A stretch of DNA of 64,000 bases, from contig JAVYIG010002742.1 in assembly GCA_035222895.1 (NCBI GenBank), positions 1 through 64,000 of the forward strand, read 5' to 3'. Shown one piece after another: positions 27,001 to 32,590 of this stretch. How positions within the stretch are numbered: the stretch's first letter is position 1; every line of letters starts with the position of its first letter. The notes under the pieces are model-generated. The model did no database searches. It saw nothing but the letters and a program-made list of their open reading frames with translations, and was not told the DNA's origin. Made by a program: the position numbers and the translations under genes. The DNA comes from Strongylocentrotus droebachiensis (taxonomy: Eukaryota > Echinodermata > Echinoidea > Camarodonta > Strongylocentrotidae).

Positions 27001-27397
27001 CGTGCGCGTCAAATCGGGTGGCGGGAAAGCTAGCGAGTTAAAATCAGAAGCCCGCCACGAGATCACGCGCCGTCTCACAAACGGGATTGGCGTCCTCCTC
27101 CTACTTGGTTTGACCTGGCTCGTTGGATACTTCACCGTGATCGAACAACTCAACCTCGCAGTCCACGTCATCTTCATTCTACTCAACTCTCTCCAAGGAT
27201 TCTTCATCTTTGTTTTCTACGTTCTCCGACAACCGCAAAGCCGTGCGCGCTTGCGGGAACACCTGGTTTGTTGTTTCCACGATTCATTCTCGGTGACAAG
27301 GTCAGGTCCTATGAGTATGAAACAGACGACGAAGACAGGAACAGATAATCCAATGTCAGGTAATGAGTCTGTGTTGAGCAAATCTGATATCGATTAA
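1..27397 (+). CDS. Adhesion G-protein-coupled receptor gene (gene-level entry; 5' end outside window)
   Basis: This is a multi-exon adhesion (B2) GPCR, a plasma-membrane receptor whose large ectodomain is followed by a self-cleaving GAIN/GPS and seven helices. From 7194 the 20 exons listed separately join with matching phases: 1-1 through the ectodomain, 0-0 through GAIN and GPS, then 2, 1 and 2 in the 7TM part. They give 1317 codons including the stop at 27395-27397. Domain order is CCP, CCP, CLECT, CLECT, CCP, CCP, EGF-like, unassigned, HormR, GAIN, GPS, 7TM. Exons 1-6608 belong to a further upstream copy of the middle section and splice in frame onto 7194. No signal peptide or promoter is visible, so the start is to the left. 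An AATAAA lies at 27506-27511. CLECT and CCP modules suggest ligand or carbohydrate recognition, but the ligand is unknown. The exon chain is inferred from splice sites; no transcript data were available. Confidence 0.85.
178..402 (-). repeat. SINE, tRNA-derived, minus orientation (copy 1)
   Basis: On the minus strand the right end looks like a tRNA-type head. The box-B-like stretch near 340-360 is degenerate here (GATCCGAACCCTCAA on the plus strand). The body shares the 'cctacttacacctgg' and 'gtcttgtcaaagga' phrases with the copies at 6905, 22560, 36225, 44366 and 63144. It lies in the intron between two CCP exons, and the right part also survives in gene B at 53105-53222. Confidence 0.6.
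581..1355. mobile_element. TTAA-flanked MITE with repeated TACGAAC motifs (copy 1)
   Basis: A 775-bp insert bounded by TTAA at 577-580 and 1356-1359. The related intron of gene B has a single TTAA at 53401-53404 with matching flanks on both sides and no insert, so this is a clean empty site and a TTAA target duplication. The ends are only weakly inverted-repeat. The interior is full of short palindromes built on CGTACG and TTCGTAAGAACG. The TTAA duplication is typical of piggyBac-type transposition, but no transposase is present and the family is unproven. Short open frames inside it are not genes. Confidence 0.75.
1586..1762 (+). CDS. CCP exon (copy 1)
   Basis: Phase 1-1 exon of 177 nt after AATAG with a GTAAGA donor. 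It encodes a short CCP module with Cys at its start, middle and end and the motif [10 protein letters not shown]. It is identical to 15095-15271 and a clear paralogue of 53616-53792 in gene B. Around residues 8-16 it has NVTLSFKMI where gene B has EVANASTII. Confidence 0.9.
1955..2050 (+). CDS. Divergent EGF-like exon (copy 1)
   Basis: 96-nt phase 1-1 exon after TCAAG, ending before GTATGA. It reads [15 protein letters not shown] then [16 protein letters not shown]: an EGF module with cysteines 2, 4, 5 and 6 but with the first and third missing. The acceptor lacks a good pyrimidine tract, although a GACTAAT branch-like site lies 20-30 bases upstream. Identical to 15464-15559. Confidence 0.75.
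2155..4720 (+). mobile_element. Penelope-like retroelement with GIY-YIG endonuclease (copy 1), broken
   Basis: Parts in order: N-terminal region (near 2160-2625, including [13 protein letters not shown] and [12 protein letters not shown]), reverse transcriptase (about 3170-3700, with [16 protein letters not shown] and the RYVDD catalytic box), linker, and a GIY-YIG endonuclease (about 3950-4250, with [19 protein letters not shown]). This order is diagnostic of Penelope-like elements. It sits in an intron in the same orientation as the host gene. It looks broken, with more than one interruption and probably a shortened 5' end. The boundaries are estimates; the 3' side ends close to the next exon. 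It is older than the tandem duplication, since both copies carry it. Confidence 0.9.
4635..4685 (+). other. Hammerhead-ribozyme-like motif at Penelope-like element end (copy 1)
   Basis: CTGACGA is followed by a potential 6-bp stem (GGATAG with CTGTTC, including two G-T wobbles) and then GAAACGTC, flanked by a CTC/GAG pair. Hammerhead motifs are known in the terminal repeats of Penelope-like elements. Here the core has one extra base after CTGACGA and no clear stem III, so cleavage is not claimed. Confidence 0.45.
4800..5027 (+). CDS. Unassigned extracellular module exon, possibly SEA-like (copy 1)
   Basis: 228-nt exon encoding about 76 residues without cysteine, containing [29 protein letters not shown] and [13 protein letters not shown], with an N-glycosylation site (NLT). 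I chose the acceptor at GAAG (4798-4799) because it gives phase 1 like its neighbours. The nearer TAG at 4790-4792 would give phase 0 and leave no phase-compatible upstream exon. The donor is ACAG/GTAAAT. Its place between EGF and HormR fits a SEA-type module, but I cannot confirm the fold. Confidence 0.7.
5190..5800 (+). mobile_element. Promoter-bearing repeat, possible Penelope-type terminal repeat (copy 1)
   Basis: The intronic block contains several CCAAT/ATTGG boxes (5410-5540), a TATAAAAG box at 5603-5610 and, 28 bases further on, a hammerhead-like motif at 5633-5675. TATA followed by a hammerhead is the layout expected for a Penelope-like terminal repeat, but no coding part adjoins it. 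The family and both ends are uncertain. The long minus-strand open frame across it is not a gene. Confidence 0.5.
5633..5675 (+). ncRNA. Hammerhead-like ribozyme motif (copy 1)
   Basis: ATCAC (5633-5637) pairs with GTGAT (5671-5675) as stem I. CTGACGA is at 5638-5644. GTAT (5646-5649) pairs with ATAC (5659-5662) as stem II. GAAAC and GTC follow at 5663-5670. An extra A precedes stem II, and stem III is only the palindromic ACGT, so activity might need a dimer. This is a motif match by eye. Confidence 0.45.
6495..6608 (+). CDS. HormR domain, first-half exon (copy 1)
   Basis: 114-nt phase 1-1 exon whose pyrimidine tract is a CT microsatellite. It encodes [12 protein letters not shown] and [11 protein letters not shown], the first half of an adhesion-GPCR hormone-receptor domain. 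In this copy the second half is missing, because the duplication junction lies just before it. The next exon is the CCP at 7194, which is also in phase. Confidence 0.8.
6905..7120 (-). repeat. SINE, tRNA-derived, minus orientation (copy 1)
   Basis: The plus strand shows GGATTCGAACCC near 7050, the complement of a box B (GGTTCGAATCC), and the family body (cacctatttacacctggatgg). An ATC/AAT-rich tract lies on the left, where the SINE tail would be. Repeated at 20414-20629. Confidence 0.7.
7194..7409 (+). CDS. CCP exon (first exon of the duplicated unit)
   Basis: 216-nt phase 1-1 exon after CCACAG. It encodes [29 protein letters not shown] and [10 protein letters not shown], a complete CCP module. 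It is a near copy of gene B's exon at 52401-52598 but carries an extra 18 bp giving a doubled NQTLDT. The first ten intron bases before the exon (7184-7193) match the gene B intron; further upstream the sequence is from the other end of the duplicated unit. Confidence 0.92.
8233..8418 (+). CDS. CCP exon
   Basis: 186-nt phase 1-1 exon after TTCTTCAG with donor GTAAGC. It encodes [17 protein letters not shown] to [12 protein letters not shown], a complete CCP module with four cysteines and the Trp before the last Cys. It contains one N-glycosylation site (NQT). Confidence 0.92.
8755..8935 (-). repeat. SINE fragment, degenerate
   Basis: Intronic segment with the family phrases 'ccaggtacccacaaacacc' and a decayed GAGAATCGAGAGCC head, like the SINE copies at 6905 and 36225 but more diverged. 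Confidence 0.45.
8994..9233 (+). CDS. C-type lectin domain 1, first exon
   Basis: 240-nt phase 1-1 exon. It carries the N-terminal half of a [24 protein letters not shown], an alpha-helix-like [13 protein letters not shown] and the VWIGAMEG core (the WIGL motif of the family). It is completed by 11178-11324. Confidence 0.9.
9234..11177 (+). other. Intron, AT-rich, possible LINE 3' remnant
   Basis: A 1.9-kb intron between the two exons of CTLD 1. The end of a T-rich stretch, with 'gtcaataaaccgcattgaatgaaattgaattc' phrasing split over 10265-10297, resembles a LINE 3' tail. Otherwise I see no gene, RNA or clear repeat. Confidence 0.4.
11178..11324 (+). CDS. C-type lectin domain 1, second exon
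   Basis: 147-nt phase 1-1 exon after TTCTCAG. It encodes [20 protein letters not shown] and GNGLLCQY, the C-terminal half with the last two conserved cysteines. The Ca-binding signature is absent: NPFPS replaces EPN and FSWSP replaces WND. Classical Ca-dependent sugar binding is unlikely. Confidence 0.88.
11390..11575 (+). repeat. G-tract minisatellite, two degenerate units
   Basis: Two units sharing CGCAACGACTCAGCCAGCCG (near 11438 and 11525), a poly-G run and 'taagaggacac' followed by a T/C tract. The poly-G runs at 11392 and 11471 could form G-quadruplexes. It lies within an intron. Confidence 0.7.
11801..12073 (+). CDS. C-type lectin domain 2, first exon
   Basis: 273-nt phase 1-1 exon after TTTCTAG. 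It encodes [21 protein letters not shown], a helix [13 protein letters not shown] and AWWIGGYDE, the N-terminal half of a second CTLD with an additional Cys pair near its start (the long form). The donor is GTACGTG. Confidence 0.9.
12941..13081 (+). CDS. C-type lectin domain 2, second exon
   Basis: 141-nt phase 1-1 exon after TTCTTCAG. It encodes [19 protein letters not shown] and YRWNDLGC to TLCQI. The WND motif is kept and EPN is replaced by EPS, so one Ca-site ligand is changed. Completes the domain started at 11801. Confidence 0.92.
13386..13571 (+). CDS. CCP exon
   Basis: 186-nt phase 1-1 exon after TTTTTCAG. It encodes [16 protein letters not shown] to NHQRPSCEG, a complete CCP module. 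Its last 62 nt are duplicated at 1-62. Confidence 0.93.
13687..13911 (-). repeat. SINE, tRNA-derived, minus orientation (copy 2)
   Basis: Second copy of the SINE at 178-402, carried by the tandem duplication. Confidence 0.6.
14090..14864. mobile_element. TTAA-flanked MITE (copy 2)
   Basis: Copy of 581-1355 within the tandem duplication, with the same TTAA flanks (14086-14089 and 14865-14868). It was present before the duplication. Confidence 0.75.
15095..15271 (+). CDS. CCP exon (copy 2)
   Basis: Same 177-nt phase 1-1 CCP exon as 1586-1762. In this copy it links the CCP at 13386 to the EGF-like exon at 15464. Confidence 0.92.
15464..15559 (+). CDS. Divergent EGF-like exon (copy 2)
   Basis: Same as 1955-2050, with cysteines 1 and 3 of the EGF pattern missing together. 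The next exon in phase is 18309, across the Penelope-like insertion. Confidence 0.75.
15664..18229 (+). mobile_element. Penelope-like retroelement (copy 2), broken
   Basis: Second copy of the element at 2155-4720 with the same parts (N-terminal region, reverse transcriptase, GIY-YIG endonuclease), generated by the tandem duplication and not by a new insertion. It has only a few base differences from copy 1 and is broken in the same way. Confidence 0.9.
18309..18536 (+). CDS. Unassigned extracellular module exon, possibly SEA-like (copy 2)
   Basis: Same 228-nt phase 1-1 exon as 4800-5027. Here it leads into a complete hormone-receptor domain (20004 plus 20693). Confidence 0.7.
18699..19309 (+). 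mobile_element. Promoter-bearing repeat with hammerhead-like motif (copy 2)
   Basis: Copy of 5190-5800: CCAAT boxes, TATAAAAG at 19112-19119 and the hammerhead-like motif at 19142-19184. Confidence 0.5.
20004..20117 (+). CDS. HormR domain, first-half exon (copy 2)
   Basis: Same as 6495-6608. Its final G joins AT of the next exon to give Asp, producing [18 protein letters not shown], the expected continuous hormone-receptor fold. Confidence 0.9.
20414..20629 (-). repeat. SINE, tRNA-derived (copy 2)
   Basis: Copy of 6905-7120, carried by the tandem duplication. Confidence 0.7.
20693..20814 (+). CDS. HormR domain, second-half exon
   Basis: 122-nt exon, phase 1 to 0. It encodes [19 protein letters not shown] and [15 protein letters not shown], the second half of the domain with its remaining cysteines and one N-glycosylation site. 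It is unique: the tandem duplication ends exactly at its 5' boundary. The same-phase donor is GTAAAC. Confidence 0.9.
21592..21738 (+). CDS. GAIN domain exon 1
   Basis: 147-nt phase 0-0 exon. It encodes [19 protein letters not shown] and [11 protein letters not shown], helical sequence of GAIN subdomain A, with two N-glycosylation sites. Confidence 0.82.
21902..22075 (+). repeat. ATT/ATC microsatellite
   Basis: Imperfect ATT, CAC and ATC trinucleotide repeats ending about 25 bases before the acceptor of the exon at 22102. The open frames here encode only His or Asp runs and are not genes. Confidence 0.85.
22102..22287 (+). CDS. GAIN domain exon 2
   Basis: 186-nt phase 0-0 exon encoding [17 protein letters not shown] to QVAANLVVQ, the helical bundle of GAIN subdomain A. 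Confidence 0.85.
22560..22885 (-). repeat. SINE, long copy, minus orientation
   Basis: Intronic copy containing the 'gcacaatgtgcacaatttcca' region and 'ggggagtatgcc', followed by a decayed tRNA-like head near 22825-22885. It aligns with the copies at 44366 and 63144. Confidence 0.65.
22922..23034 (+). repeat. tRNA-derived SINE, plus orientation, abutting an exon
   Basis: Box-A-like TGGTGTAGTGG near 22932 and box B GGTTCGACTCC at 22971-22981, with a tail 'aatctttaatcttaca' like the copy at 51978-52100. It ends about ten bases before the GAIN exon at 23045. Confidence 0.75.
23045..23422 (+). CDS. GAIN domain exon 3 (subdomain B)
   Basis: 378-nt phase 0-0 exon rich in beta strands. It includes [40 protein letters not shown] and [11 protein letters not shown], ending with [10 protein letters not shown]. 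It holds most of the beta-sandwich that positions the cleavage site. Confidence 0.9.
23580..23720 (+). CDS. GPS exon with tethered agonist
   Basis: 141-nt phase 0-0 exon. It has the four GPS cysteines and two tryptophans ([32 protein letters not shown]). HL/T is the canonical autoproteolysis site, and TSFAVLM is a typical tethered agonist sequence, so cleavage and self-activation are predicted from the family. Confidence 0.95.
24266..24390 (+). CDS. 7TM exon 1 (TM1)
   Basis: 125-nt exon, phase 0 to 2. It encodes a short linker and TM1 ([20 protein letters not shown]). The donor is GATAG/GTAAGAC. Confidence 0.92.
24391..25400 (+). other. Intron without recognisable content
   Basis: 1.0-kb intron between the TM1 and TM2 exons. 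I see no repeat, RNA or coding content beyond a short G run at 25069. Confidence 0.6.
25401..25684 (+). CDS. 7TM exon 2 (TM2-TM4 start)
   Basis: 284-nt exon, phase 2 to 1. It encodes TM2 ([16 protein letters not shown]), the conserved TM3 Cys (GPGLCGVIA), TM3 ([19 protein letters not shown], the class B2 W-x-x-x-E-G pattern) and the start of TM4. Confidence 0.95.
26074..26140 (+). CDS. 7TM exon 3 (TM4 end, extracellular loop 2)
   Basis: 67-nt exon, phase 1 to 2. It encodes [22 protein letters not shown] and the first two bases of Tyr, followed by GTAAGT. Confidence 0.9.
26899..27397 (+). CDS. 7TM last exon (loop 2, TM5-TM7, C-terminus)
   Basis: The acceptor TTGTACAG (26898) was chosen over TTCTTCAG (26911) because only it fits phase 2; the latter would create TAA at the junction. 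It completes Tyr and gives [11 protein letters not shown], then TM5 ([16 protein letters not shown]), TM6 ([16 protein letters not shown]) and TM7 ([19 protein letters not shown]). The tail of about 55 residues ends in VLSKSDID and a stop. A CAG/GTAATG donor-like site at 27359/27360 lies inside the tail. Loop 2 is short, and the usual CW is CF. Confidence 0.92.
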
Positions 27398-27505
27398 CAT
27401 GTCTATAAAGAAAATTAATGCATTACCCTGAATTACTCACATTTCCTTTCAACATTGAATTTTGGTACAGGCCCACTCATTTATAAAGCTTTGAGTCTAG
27501 TCAAC

Positions 27506-27511
27506 AATAAA
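27506..27511 (+). promoter_or_regulatory. Polyadenylation signal candidate for the GPCR
   Basis: AATAAA about 110 bases after the stop codon, the first in that direction. Confidence 0.5.
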
Positions 27512-28139
27512 CAATTTGAAAAATTATCTCTTTTATTGTACATTCAGTTTCTTTGAAAATTGTGTTTATACTGTCTATTTTGTTAAACACCGACTCAACA
27601 AAACTTTTAATATTAAAATTCGCTGATATCATATCGAAGCTACAAAATGCAAATTATAGAATGCTATAATCAATTAAATATTTCAAATGGTATTCATAGA
27701 TAACATTAAACAAAAAAACAATTTAATGTCTATTGCAATCAGGAGGGGCGTCGGAGAATCTTTCAAAGTAGGGGGGGGGGCACCGACAAAAAAGATACTT
27801 TCTAGACAAATTGGGCACCTACAAAAGGAAAGTCTCATGGCGAAAATATACAATATTTAGACATTAGTATATACCCCTACATTGTGATTACTTTATCAGG
27901 GATAATTTCAATGTTTTTTTTATTCCTTCTCTTTTCTCTTTACATGGTCCAACATACTCTTTAAGAATCATACTTTGCAGTTTGGTGTGATGGTCCGCAT
28001 ATGTATTTGCGAATGAGCAAATATCTAAAAACTTGTGAGGTCGCAGTGTGAACAATTACTGTATGTAAAGAGGGAAAAAAATCCCGATAGGATTTTTAGC
28101 ACAATTTAATCATTAAACAAAATTTTGCTCTTGGTCGCT

Positions 28140-28690
28140 TTAAATTAGGAGCTCATTTTATGGTGAAGGCAAAGGGGACACATATCCAAAGGGAAAGGAA
28201 TGTTTATAAGAAAAGAAAAAGAAAACATGTAAAAGTAAAAATGGGAGTTATCGGAGGTGAAAATGGGTCACTTTTCGCGAGTGAGAAGAAATGCCATTAT
28301 GAGAACGGAAAAAGGGCACTTATTACAAAGGAAGGGCCAATTATCAGAAGGAAAATGGCACTAGACAGGATAAGGGGCACGTGCCAAAATAAAAGGGGCA
28401 CTTATTACAGAGTTAAAGGGGGGTCCCTCTCAAATTTGAATAAGGGCACTCATCGGCGATGAAAAGAGGAACTTATAAGAAAGAAAAGAGGGGATACAAA
28501 GGAAAAGAGGCACTTGTCAAATATAAGGGACACCTCTCAGATTTAAAAAGAGACAATTATAAGAGGTGAAGGGGCACTTATCACAGCTGGTAAGGGGCAC
28601 TCACCTGAGCCTGAGATGAATAAGGGCACTTATGGGAAAGAAATGGGGCACTTGTTACAAACAAAAATGGGCACAGGGAAAATTCCTCTG
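28140..28690. repeat. Degenerate GGGGCACTTAT minisatellite, array 1
   Basis: Purine-rich run of about 20-35-bp units around 'aaaggggcacttat(c/t)a(c/g)a'. Its first 60 bases align with the start of array 2 at 31425, including 'cgctttaaattagg'. The lysine-rich open frame across it is a by-product of the repeat. Confidence 0.7.
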
Positions 28691-29172
28691 TAGGGCCATG
28701 CATTATGGATCAAGGCATGCCCACATATAAGATTTGTTATGTCGGGGGTCGGGGCATAATTCAATGAATTATTGATAATTTATTGCAATTTTTTTTTTTG
28801 GTATTTGTGATGGCGGCGACGTACCCTAGCCTCCGCTGCGTACAGTCATGATTCAGTGGCTAAGCAATGGCCTCGTTACTGTGAGCCCCCAGGATCAAAA
28901 CCGTGTCGACGTGCTATATTAGTGCCCTTTTATGAGGCATTAATCCTCATTACTGTCAGTTATGACTTTGAAGGACGTAGGTCCCCTTGTTGATTAGCAT
29001 AGTAGCATAAACATGCTTTAGCAGTCACGCAAACAAAAAACACTCACAAATTATTATTCAATAAAATCTGAGAATGTATACTATTATTTAGATCTATTAG
29101 GAATAAATCATTGTCATTATCATTTAATAAATTGGGGTAAAAATAATTATTCCACCATTATGACCAACAGTG
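28690..29172. repeat. Half copy of the 54.2-kb foldback element
   Basis: Matches the right arm of the foldback at 54243-55111, including the 'gtgctatattagtgccctttt' section split around 28910-28930, and ends in CAGTG followed by TA (29168-29174), the same terminal bases. The left arm is absent. Confidence 0.7.
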
Positions 29173-30830
29173 TAATACCTAATACTAATATTACCCGGCA
29201 ACCGTGCATGTCCCCATTTTTACCCAATACATATAGGCTTGTTCAGATATGACCGGTAAACCGTAGTCAAAAAATAAATAAAACGGACTTGTATGTTTTC
29301 ACTTATCTCTGTGTTAATAGGAGATACAGAAATGTGAAGCGTATTACACTTTACGTCATTATAATAAAAACGGCTGTGCTTTTGCTGCACAATATCTAAA
29401 CGAGCCTTAATGGGTAAAATGTTATCCAACTTTTTTTTAGACTGTGAATGATCATGGTATGTTTATAGAGTCAAACTTGTGTTTTTATTGTCTTCATTCT
29501 TATGTTTCTCGGTTCAGAATTGTTATGTCCGTATGGTATGTAAATAATGGTTTTGTTGTGTCGGGGCCTAATTAATAAATTGAGTAGATAGATATGATTT
29601 TTTTACTCACAAAGATATATTTTAGACACTTTATAACATTGGTAAGTTGGTGGTTGTTTGTTAAGAGGGCTATATAGATACATAATTGTGTTAACGTTTG
29701 CTTACCCAGACATGTCAGATGTATATGAATATATAATTGTCTTTATATATAGTTACAGCTGATTTACAGCTAACTTAGCGTTTCATTGTAATCTCTTGAA
29801 TATTCTGTTCGCTTAAATGTCGATTCATATTTTCTTGTGGTGGTGGTATGTAGATAATTGTTTTTCACATGTTTTTGTTACTTGATATCATTCAGTTTAC
29901 CCAGAATACTTTTTAATCATTGATTGATGCATTGTTGATGCTGGTTTTTCAATAGACATACATGTATGATGAGGAACCCTATATGTTCTTATATATTCGT
30001 CTGTAATCTCATGTTATTCATTATATTATATAGAGTAAGTTTGAAAAAATTTCATCAAAATCCAAACAAGAGCAATGTTATTTTTTGCGAGAAAAGGCGG
30101 CTGTGTCATTGTAACGTAATACAAGGTAGAAAGATCTGCGCGCAAATTCATTTTACATTCAGTTGTGGAATTTTGATGTGAAAGATAGTATGTCTTGGGT
30201 TGTGAATAAAAAGAGACTTTTCTCACCTTTTTTTTTAATAATTCATTTGTATTTGTTGTTGTTGCATGAATATGTTTGATTTAATAGAGACGAAAAATTC
30301 ATCTTCGTTGGTGTTAAGTTTTCACTAGATTCATGCAGTTATGAGTATGTGCAGGTAAGGGCACTACACAGACTTGGGCACTGTAGAGTCCATACCGATT
30401 TTCATTATTTCCTTCATGACCTTTCAGAAAATAAACTGTGACTGTTTCCTTTTTCTGAAATGCTATAAGAACTGTAGGAGGCTGTGAGGAGCTTGCAATA
30501 TGATTTTTATAGCCATACAAGTTGTGGAGGTATGTTGCTTCGTTTGGAAGTAGAACAAAACGGAGACATAAAACAATGATCAAAACAAAATTAAGAAGTC
30601 ATGCGGCTTTGCCATACAAATATGGATTGTGCACTTTTTAAAGCAGTCAATTCCCCTCATGATTCATCCACAAGTGTCACTTCCAAATACGGCCTAAAAT
30701 GACCTAATTTAACCCTCGTTATCAAATAATCGGAAAATAACACAATGTAATTTAAATGTAACATACATTTGGTTTCATATTTCTGCTATCCGATTGTCAA
30801 CGACCATAAGGACATATGTGACACAATGTC
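29173..30830. other. Intergenic, nothing recognised
   Basis: AT-rich sequence with scattered short open frames only. No splice-bounded domain, RNA or repeat family could be named. Confidence 0.5.
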
Positions 30831-30869
30831 AGTTTGTACGCAAACCTTAATGCCCTTTTGGATCTCAGC

Positions 30870-31008
30870 AGATGGTTTGACGATGAGAAAGGTAGCATCA
30901 CAAACTTTACATTTGTTGTCATTGGCCTTTATTCTACTGAAAGTCACATCGGACCCTGGGCTGAAGGATTGTTTTTTATAAAGTCATATCGAAGGAAGTT
31001 TGAAGGTC
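30870..31008 (+). pseudogene. Possible discoidin (F5/8C)-like exon remnant
   Basis: After CTCAG, an open stretch reads SRWFDDEKGSITNFTFVVIG then LYSTESHIGPWAEGLFFIKS and YRRKFEG. The spacing of hydrophobic strands before 'IKSYRRKF' resembles a discoidin domain core. It is followed by intron sequence related to 7990-8180. Identification is weak and no partner exon is visible. Confidence 0.25.
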
Positions 31009-31074
31009 TGATTTTTCGAATGCAATTCTTCTGCTTGGGCAATACACCGTTTACTAACATTTAAATTTATGTAT

Positions 31075-31215
31075 ACTTTTTAAACAAAGGCTTTTCTTGC
31101 TTGAAGTTTGCCCGACATAGCAATAAGTAACGTATGCAGACTGGATTTCAATTATTGCAGATCATACATAAATGTATAACACTAGTAAACCGGTCTGTTT
31201 AGTATTGCAGAGATA
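31075..31215 (+). repeat. Intron segment paralogous to 7990-8180
   Basis: Shares 'gcttgaagtttgcccgacata' and 'agtaaaccggt' type phrases in the same order as the intron preceding the CCP exon at 8233. The CCP exon itself is not seen afterwards; a GA-rich microsatellite (31300-31400) follows. Confidence 0.6.
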
Positions 31216-31424
31216 CAAGTCATATCAGGACAAATTGTAAGCCGTGTATGCACTTCATATAGCTTTTATTTTTCGCAAGTGAATGGTGCTACCTCTGAAA
31301 TAGATAGAGAGAGAGATGGGGAGGGAGGGAGGGAGTGACAGTGAGGAAAGGAGGGGGAGAGAGAGAGATAGAGAGGGAGAGAGTGGGAGAGCGAGACGCA
31401 GGGAGAAATTTACTTAAATTCGCT

Positions 31425-31790
31425 TTAAATTAGGGGTGCATGTTATGGAGAAAGGAAAAGGGGGCAATAATCATAAGGGAAAAGGACACCTTTTAGAAAA
31501 GAAAAGAGTACGTGTCAAAGTAAAAAGGGGACTTATTAGGTTTGAAAATAGAGTACTCTTCGCACGGTTAAAGAGGCACTCACCAGAGATAAAGAAATGG
31601 AACCGTTTTGTTGAAGAAAAAGAGGCATATATCAGATATTGATAGGGACATTTATCAGAAGTGAAAAGGGGCATTTATGAGAAGGGGAATGGGCTCTTTA
31701 TAAAACAACATGAGGGCACTTATCACAAGAAAAAGGGGCACATGTCAAATAAAAGGGGCGATTATCAGATATGAAAAGGGGAACTCATTT
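31425..31790. repeat. Degenerate GGGGCACTTAT minisatellite, array 2
   Basis: Same repeat type as array 1. It is interrupted at 31795 by a LINE-like 3' end and resumes at 32355-32590. Confidence 0.7.
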
Positions 31791-31794
31791 AATT

Positions 31795-32330
31795 GATTGA
31801 TTGATTGATTGATTGATTTTATTTTTTATTTCATTTCACATAACAATTGTTTGCAGAATAAAGAATATAGTTGACAAAGTAAGATCAAAATTATGAAAAG
31901 AAACAGGAACCTACTGGAAAGCATAACTTGTTTTTGTAGGTTCCCAAGAATAAATATAATATGAACATTATTATCATAAATCATTTTAAAGTGTCTTAAA
32001 ATCACAGTAAAATAGATATAATATAATAACATATTTTCGTAAACCATTTTAAAGTATCTAAATAATCCACACAAAAATACAAGAAGAAAAAAATGACAAA
32101 ACGGGACACAAAGGACAGGAAAATTACATAAAAGGATAAGACAAGACATGAAAAAACAAGTCATAACACGACACGAAAAACAAGACAGGATGGGACAAGA
32201 CACACATAAGGACATGACAGGACAAAACAAGACAAAAACAAAGCTGCACACAACCGAAGTTAGAAGAAGAGGGAGAGAGGGAGAGAGAGGGAGAGAGAGA
32301 GAGAGAGTGTGTGAAACAGGGGAGATGTAA
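31795..32330 (-). mobile_element. LINE 3' end, minus orientation, inside array 2
   Basis: Starts with an ATTG microsatellite typical of the 3' tail of CR1/RTE-like LINEs read in reverse, followed by an AT-rich UTR-like part and a degenerate GACAA-type tract ending in GA repeats. No coding part was recognised. Confidence 0.5.
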
Positions 32331-32354
32331 GAAGTTTAACTTGTAGTAGACGGC

Positions 32355-32590
32355 AATTCGTAAAGGGAAAAGGGGTACTTGTCAAAGTTAAATGGGCACC
32401 TCTCGAATTTCAACAGGGGCAATTATAAGAGGTGAAGTGGGCACTTATCAGAGGTGGAAAAGAACAATTCTTTGAAATAGGGCACTTATGAAAGTGGAAA
32501 AGGGACACTTGTCATAGTAAAATTTGACACTTTTCCTATGCAAAAGGGGGCACTTTTGGGGTACTTAACAAAGCGGGAAGCCACTGTGCC
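32355..32590. repeat. Degenerate GGGGCACTTAT minisatellite, continuation
   Basis: Continuation of array 2 beyond the LINE-like insert. Confidence 0.65.

Noticed and set aside
28160-28462. 100-codon Lys/Gly-rich frame
   Set aside because: By-product of a degenerate purine-rich minisatellite.
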